A stretch of DNA of 64,000 bases from NCBI GenBank assembly GCA_031316155.1, contig JALDRB010000009.1, positions 62,001 through 126,000 of the forward strand, given 5' to 3'. The notes under the pieces were generated by a model. It had not been told where the DNA came from and did not search any database. It saw nothing but the letters and a program-made list of their open reading frames with translations. The DNA comes from Candidatus Scalindua sp. Its GTDB lineage: Bacteria; Planctomycetota; Brocadiia; Brocadiales; Scalinduaceae. Each line of letters begins with the position of its first letter. Positions within the stretch are counted from its first letter, which is position 1. Made by a program: the position numbers and the translations under genes. Below, one piece after another: positions 61,124-64,000 of this stretch.

Positions 61124-62383
61124 TCAGCTTTGCTCTCCCAGCATAATAACAAAATCCTTCATCAAGACCTGATCATAATCGTCTGGATATTCGGACATAA
61201 GCTTTAAAGCATCAAACGGTTCAAGTGCTTTCCTGTAAGGACGGTCCGTTACCATAGCATCGTAGAAGTCTACAATTGCTGTAATCCTGCCGAAAAGATG
61301 AATCCGCTTTTCTTTCAACTTATAGGGATACCCGAACCCTGATATTTTTTCATGGTGTTGGAGAACAGGGAAAAAGGAATTTTTGGGAATAGTCTCACTG
61401 CTATCTTCTAATAATTTCGTTCCTGCAGCAACGTGACCCTGTACAATTATGTATTCCTCATCCGTCAATTTGCCAGGTTTATTAATTATTTGAGGATCTA
61501 TCAAACTCTTACCTACGTCATGTAATAATGCCCCTAATCCCAGTTCAAACAGGTCAGGGTTTCTTTTCAAATTTTTCAATATTCCCAATCCAATGCTCAG
61601 GGTACAGACATTGAGCGAATGATTGTACGTATAATAATCGTATGATGTTATTTTCATTAAATTGTAAAAAGTCTTCTCTTGTCCCAAAATATTATCAACT
61701 AACGTTTCCACAACACTGCTGGATTTTTGTATATTGTTTCCGTTCTTTGGATCATCGAGGACCTCTTTAATAACCAGCTTGGAATTTTCCCGAACAATAC
61801 CGCAGTGCAATTCCGTTGAAATCCCCCTGGAACTTGAACATTCCTGAACCAGCTTTTTTAGATACTTTCTATAGAGTGAGATATCTGAATTTTTGATAAC
61901 AATAGGGTTTTGGGATGCATGAATATCATCCGGAATGGGCTCAGGTTTATCTCCTTGCCTCTTTGGGCCGAAATATTCCTCAACTTCCAAACCGTTTTTT
62001 TGGTAAACGGTAAAATCAATCGGAATACCAGGAATGAAAACATTTTTCTCAGCGGGAAAATAGTTTAAGTAGATATTAAAATACTTTTCCCTTATATCTG
62101 GTTGGTCGTATGGAGGAGTGAAGGTCTTTGTTGAAATATTTGACTTGTTTGGATCGTTATGTTCATGGTAGTATTTTTCAAAGGCTGCCATATCTTCTTC
62201 TGATATGTAGACTGTCGTCACCCTATTTGCAATAAGCCTGTATAACGTTTCTTCCGAAAAGGGATGATTGCCCTTACGAAACAAGACAAATTTGTTATTC
62301 GTTTGTATATAAATTCTAAAACTGAGTATCGTATCAACTTGGAGGTTCTCGGTAGAAACTGGAAAAAATTTTTTATTACCCAT
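61124..62383 (-). CDS. HD-GYP protein
   Basis: 419 residues. About residues 235-410 form an HD-GYP phosphodiesterase domain with the HD pair in GALLHDVGKSLID, HV in VQGHVAAGTKLL, HHE in LQHHEKISGFGYP and DFYDAMVTDRPYR. The GYP motif is present as GFGYP. The N-terminus (about 1-110) resembles the DUF3391-like segment of HD-GYP proteins. It should hydrolyse c-di-GMP. Its start shares one base with the stop of the preceding gene. Confidence 0.92.
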   Translation of the reverse strand: MGNKKFFPVSTENLQVDTILSFRIYIQTNNKFVLFRKGNHPFSEETLYRLIANRVTTVYISEEDMAAFEKYYHEHNDPNKSNISTKTFTPPYDQPDIREKYFNIYLNYFPAEKNVFIPGIPIDFTVYQKNGLEVEEYFGPKRQGDKPEPIPDDIHASQNPIVIKNSDISLYRKYLKKLVQECSSSRGISTELHCGIVRENSKLVIKEVLDDPKNGNNIQKSSSVVETLVDNILGQEKTFYNLMKITSYDYYTYNHSLNVCTLSIGLGILKNLKRNPDLFELGLGALLHDVGKSLIDPQIINKPGKLTDEEYIIVQGHVAAGTKLLEDSSETIPKNSFFPVLQHHEKISGFGYPYKLKEKRIHLFGRITAIVDFYDAMVTDRPYRKALEPFDALKLMSEYPDDYDQVLMKDFVIMLGEQS

Positions 62384-64000
62384 TACACAGTTTTATATGC
62401 AGGTTGTAAAATTTCTCGATTTGACAATGAACCATAAGCATCTTTTCCCAACTTTGAATTAGCAGACCATAAGAATTCGAAAAAACCATCAAGTACTTCT
62501 CTATCAAATACACCCTCCATTTCTTCTTTCATCACGCTATATGCCTTTTCACTGCTTATGGAATTGCCATATGGCTTATGAGATATAAGTGCGTTATATA
62601 CATCAACAACACGCGAAATTCTACTGCTATATTCAATATCATTTCCTTCCAGGCCGTAAGGGTAACCACTACCATCAAAATTTTCATGATGGAGCATTGC
62701 AAGGATGCATGATTCCATCGGCACATTTCCTGTATCTTGCAGGATCTGGTACCCAATCTCTGGATGTTTTTTTACATTTGCAAACTCTTCTTCACTTAAT
62801 TCGCCCGGTTTGTTAATTATGGATGGAGCCAGCCTTCGCATACCAATATCTTGAAGAAACAAACCCAAACCGAATTCAAGTAATTCCTCGTAACTTATCC
62901 CTATATAATTTGCATAGCTCAGTCCGAGCACTGTTACATTTATCGGGTAAGTTTCACTATGATTATCATGCTTCAGAACTTTAATCAGATCAAAAATACT
63001 CTCTCTATTATTCAGAATAAAATCGGTTACAACACCTACCAGATGTTTGGATCTTTCGATATCGCATATTCCATCAGATGCAGTACTTGAATCGTTGATG
63101 ATATTGATGGCAATATCATTAATTACTTTAAATTTCTCAATCGGCCTGATAGAGTTGTCCTCAACAATTTTTCCCATATTTGTCTCAATAAAACGTAAAT
63201 ATTGTCTTTTCCCTTCCTTAGGAACAAACAACTTATTAACATTCCTTCTGATGAATTCTTCTCTTTTTTCATTGACAAACAAATTTTTACCGCCCTTCCA
63301 ATATAAAATATAACTTTTCATACCATTATTTTTATTCTCAAGATAGAGCTCGCTAGTCTTAAACGGTCCCGATTTAAGACTTTGCAGAGTTACCGGTAGA
63401 AACTTATTTGAACAATTGTGGTAAAATTTATCAAGTTCTTCGATAATTGAACGTTTCTTTGATCTTTCTATCAGTAGGATATTACGGATTGCGAGGGTAG
63501 AATATTTTGAAATAACCTGAAGGATTTCAACATCATTATCCCGAAAAGGTTTCTTATCGTACTTATCACTCACGTTAATAACACCTACTACTTCTTTGTT
63601 ATAAACAAGCGGCATAGACAAAAGCGATTTGCACATATATCTGTTGCTATTTTTTTTCCCAAACCTCATATCCTCTTCTATATCTTCAATAAGCAGATAT
63701 TTTCCCTTTAAGGCTACGCTACCAGATATCCCCTCTCCCACTTTTTGCCTGGAGTGTTCCATGATATCTTTTGTAAGATGTTTCGATTCCCTTATACGAA
63801 GAACATCTCCTTCTAAAATCATTATGGAAGCATTTCTCACCCGGAGAGACTCTGTTGTCATTTCGATTATTAACTGATAAAGTCTCTTGAGATCAAATAC
63901 AGAAGTCAGCACTATACCAATTCTCTGTACTTCTTTACTGCTGAGAAAAGATTGATTGACCTTTAACACATCAGCACACAAACTATCTTTATCGTTACTT
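62383..64000 (-). CDS. GAF-HD-GYP protein with degenerate HD motif (5' end at window edge)
   Basis: A GAF domain (about 25-165, RNASIMILEGDVLRIRESKHL...VGVINVSDKYDKKPF) precedes a helix and an HD-GYP domain. The expected HD is QD: GLFLQDIGMRRL. The later motifs KHPEIGYQIL, LHHENFDGSGYP and VVDVYNALISHKPY are kept. Loss of the first metal-binding His makes catalysis doubtful. The frame is open to the window edge, and the only internal start is TTG 63981, so the true start may be outside. It overlaps the next HD-GYP gene by one base. Confidence 0.85.
   Translation of the reverse strand, partial: SNDKDSLCADVLKVNQSFLSSKEVQRIGIVLTSVFDLKRLYQLIIEMTTESLRVRNASIMILEGDVLRIRESKHLTKDIMEHSRQKVGEGISGSVALKGKYLLIEDIEEDMRFGKKNSNRYMCKSLLSMPLVYNKEVVGVINVSDKYDKKPFRDNDVEILQVISKYSTLAIRNILLIERSKKRSIIEELDKFYHNCSNKFLPVTLQSLKSGPFKTSELYLENKNNGMKSYILYWKGGKNLFVNEKREEFIRRNVNKLFVPKEGKRQYLRFIETNMGKIVEDNSIRPIEKFKVINDIAINIINDSSTASDGICDIERSKHLVGVVTDFILNNRESIFDLIKVLKHDNHSETYPINVTVLGLSYANYIGISYEELLEFGLGLFLQDIGMRRLAPSIINKPGELSEEEFANVKKHPEIGYQILQDTGNVPMESCILAMLHHENFDGSGYPYGLEGNDIEYSSRISRVVDVYNALISHKPYGNSISSEKAYSVMKEEMEGVFDREVLDGFFEFLWSANSKLGKDAYGSLSNREILQPAYKTV

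Noticed and set aside
1..64000. CRISPR arrays, prophage, rRNA or tRNA genes
   Set aside because: No regularly spaced direct repeats, phage structural genes or RNA-gene signatures were recognised by eye; short tRNAs could be missed.

Overview
The window looks like a low-GC (about 40%, by eye) Gram-negative chromosome segment from a planctomycete-like bacterium, most plausibly an anammox-type lineage (Brocadiales, e.g. Candidatus Scalindua or relatives). This rests on the membrane-anchored 11-haem cytochrome, TPR lipoproteins, pseudopilins carrying FecR and MopE-type repeats, an FMN-dependent glutamate-synthase-like protein beside a molybdopterin enzyme, and many two-component and c-di-GMP proteins. 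No rRNA or tRNA was recognised, so taxonomy is inference.

Layout. 1-6180: two TPR proteins, a secreted zinc-ribbon/TPR/SUMF1-fold protein, an undecahaem cytochrome with a clear terminator after it, and malate dehydrogenase. 6450-16420: a signalling block with a PAS kinase and its NtrC-type sigma-54 activator, a second PAS kinase, a CheY-like regulator, a REC-HDOD protein and a large dCache-HAMP-GAF-PAS kinase. 16480-18722: a small gene, a cupin-like lipoprotein followed by frame-broken sequence, and surE. 18866-31814 (minus strand): a type II secretion/type IV pilus-like operon (two GspE/PilB ATPases, GspF, two GspG-like, GspH, GspI, GspJ and a very large GspK), split by a decayed IS1380-type transposase. 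32129-36485: a small membrane protein, a REC-GGDEF cyclase, a PilZ protein, and a remarkable pseudopilin-FecR-MopE-repeat fusion flanked by decayed repeats. 36883-51035 (minus strand): a flagellar rod/hook/ring cluster (fliK, flgD, flgE, flgF, flgG, flgA, flgH, flgI, flgJ, flgN, flgK, flgL, fliW, csrA), with two good sigma-54 promoter candidates. 51397-52705: two lipoprotein genes. 53305-60145 (plus strand): an aminotransferase, a haem-oxygenase-like diiron (CADD/PqqC-type) protein, an FMN glutamate-synthase-like protein and a molybdopterin oxidoreductase. 60292-61029: a degraded small gene bracketed by an inverted pair of palindromic repeats. 61124-64000: two tandem HD-GYP proteins.

How it fits together. 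The sigma-54 activator and the sigma-54 promoters suggest enhancer-dependent flagellar control, though the link between that particular activator and those promoters is untested. GGDEF, PilZ and HD-GYP proteins lie beside the secretion and flagellar genes, which suggests c-di-GMP control of envelope machinery. At least three families of dispersed palindromic repeats run through the intergenic spaces. One is MITE-like with TATACT/AGTATA ends, one is a short AACCTGG-type hairpin, and one is a longer element shared by the 5' end of gspJ and the leader of flgA.
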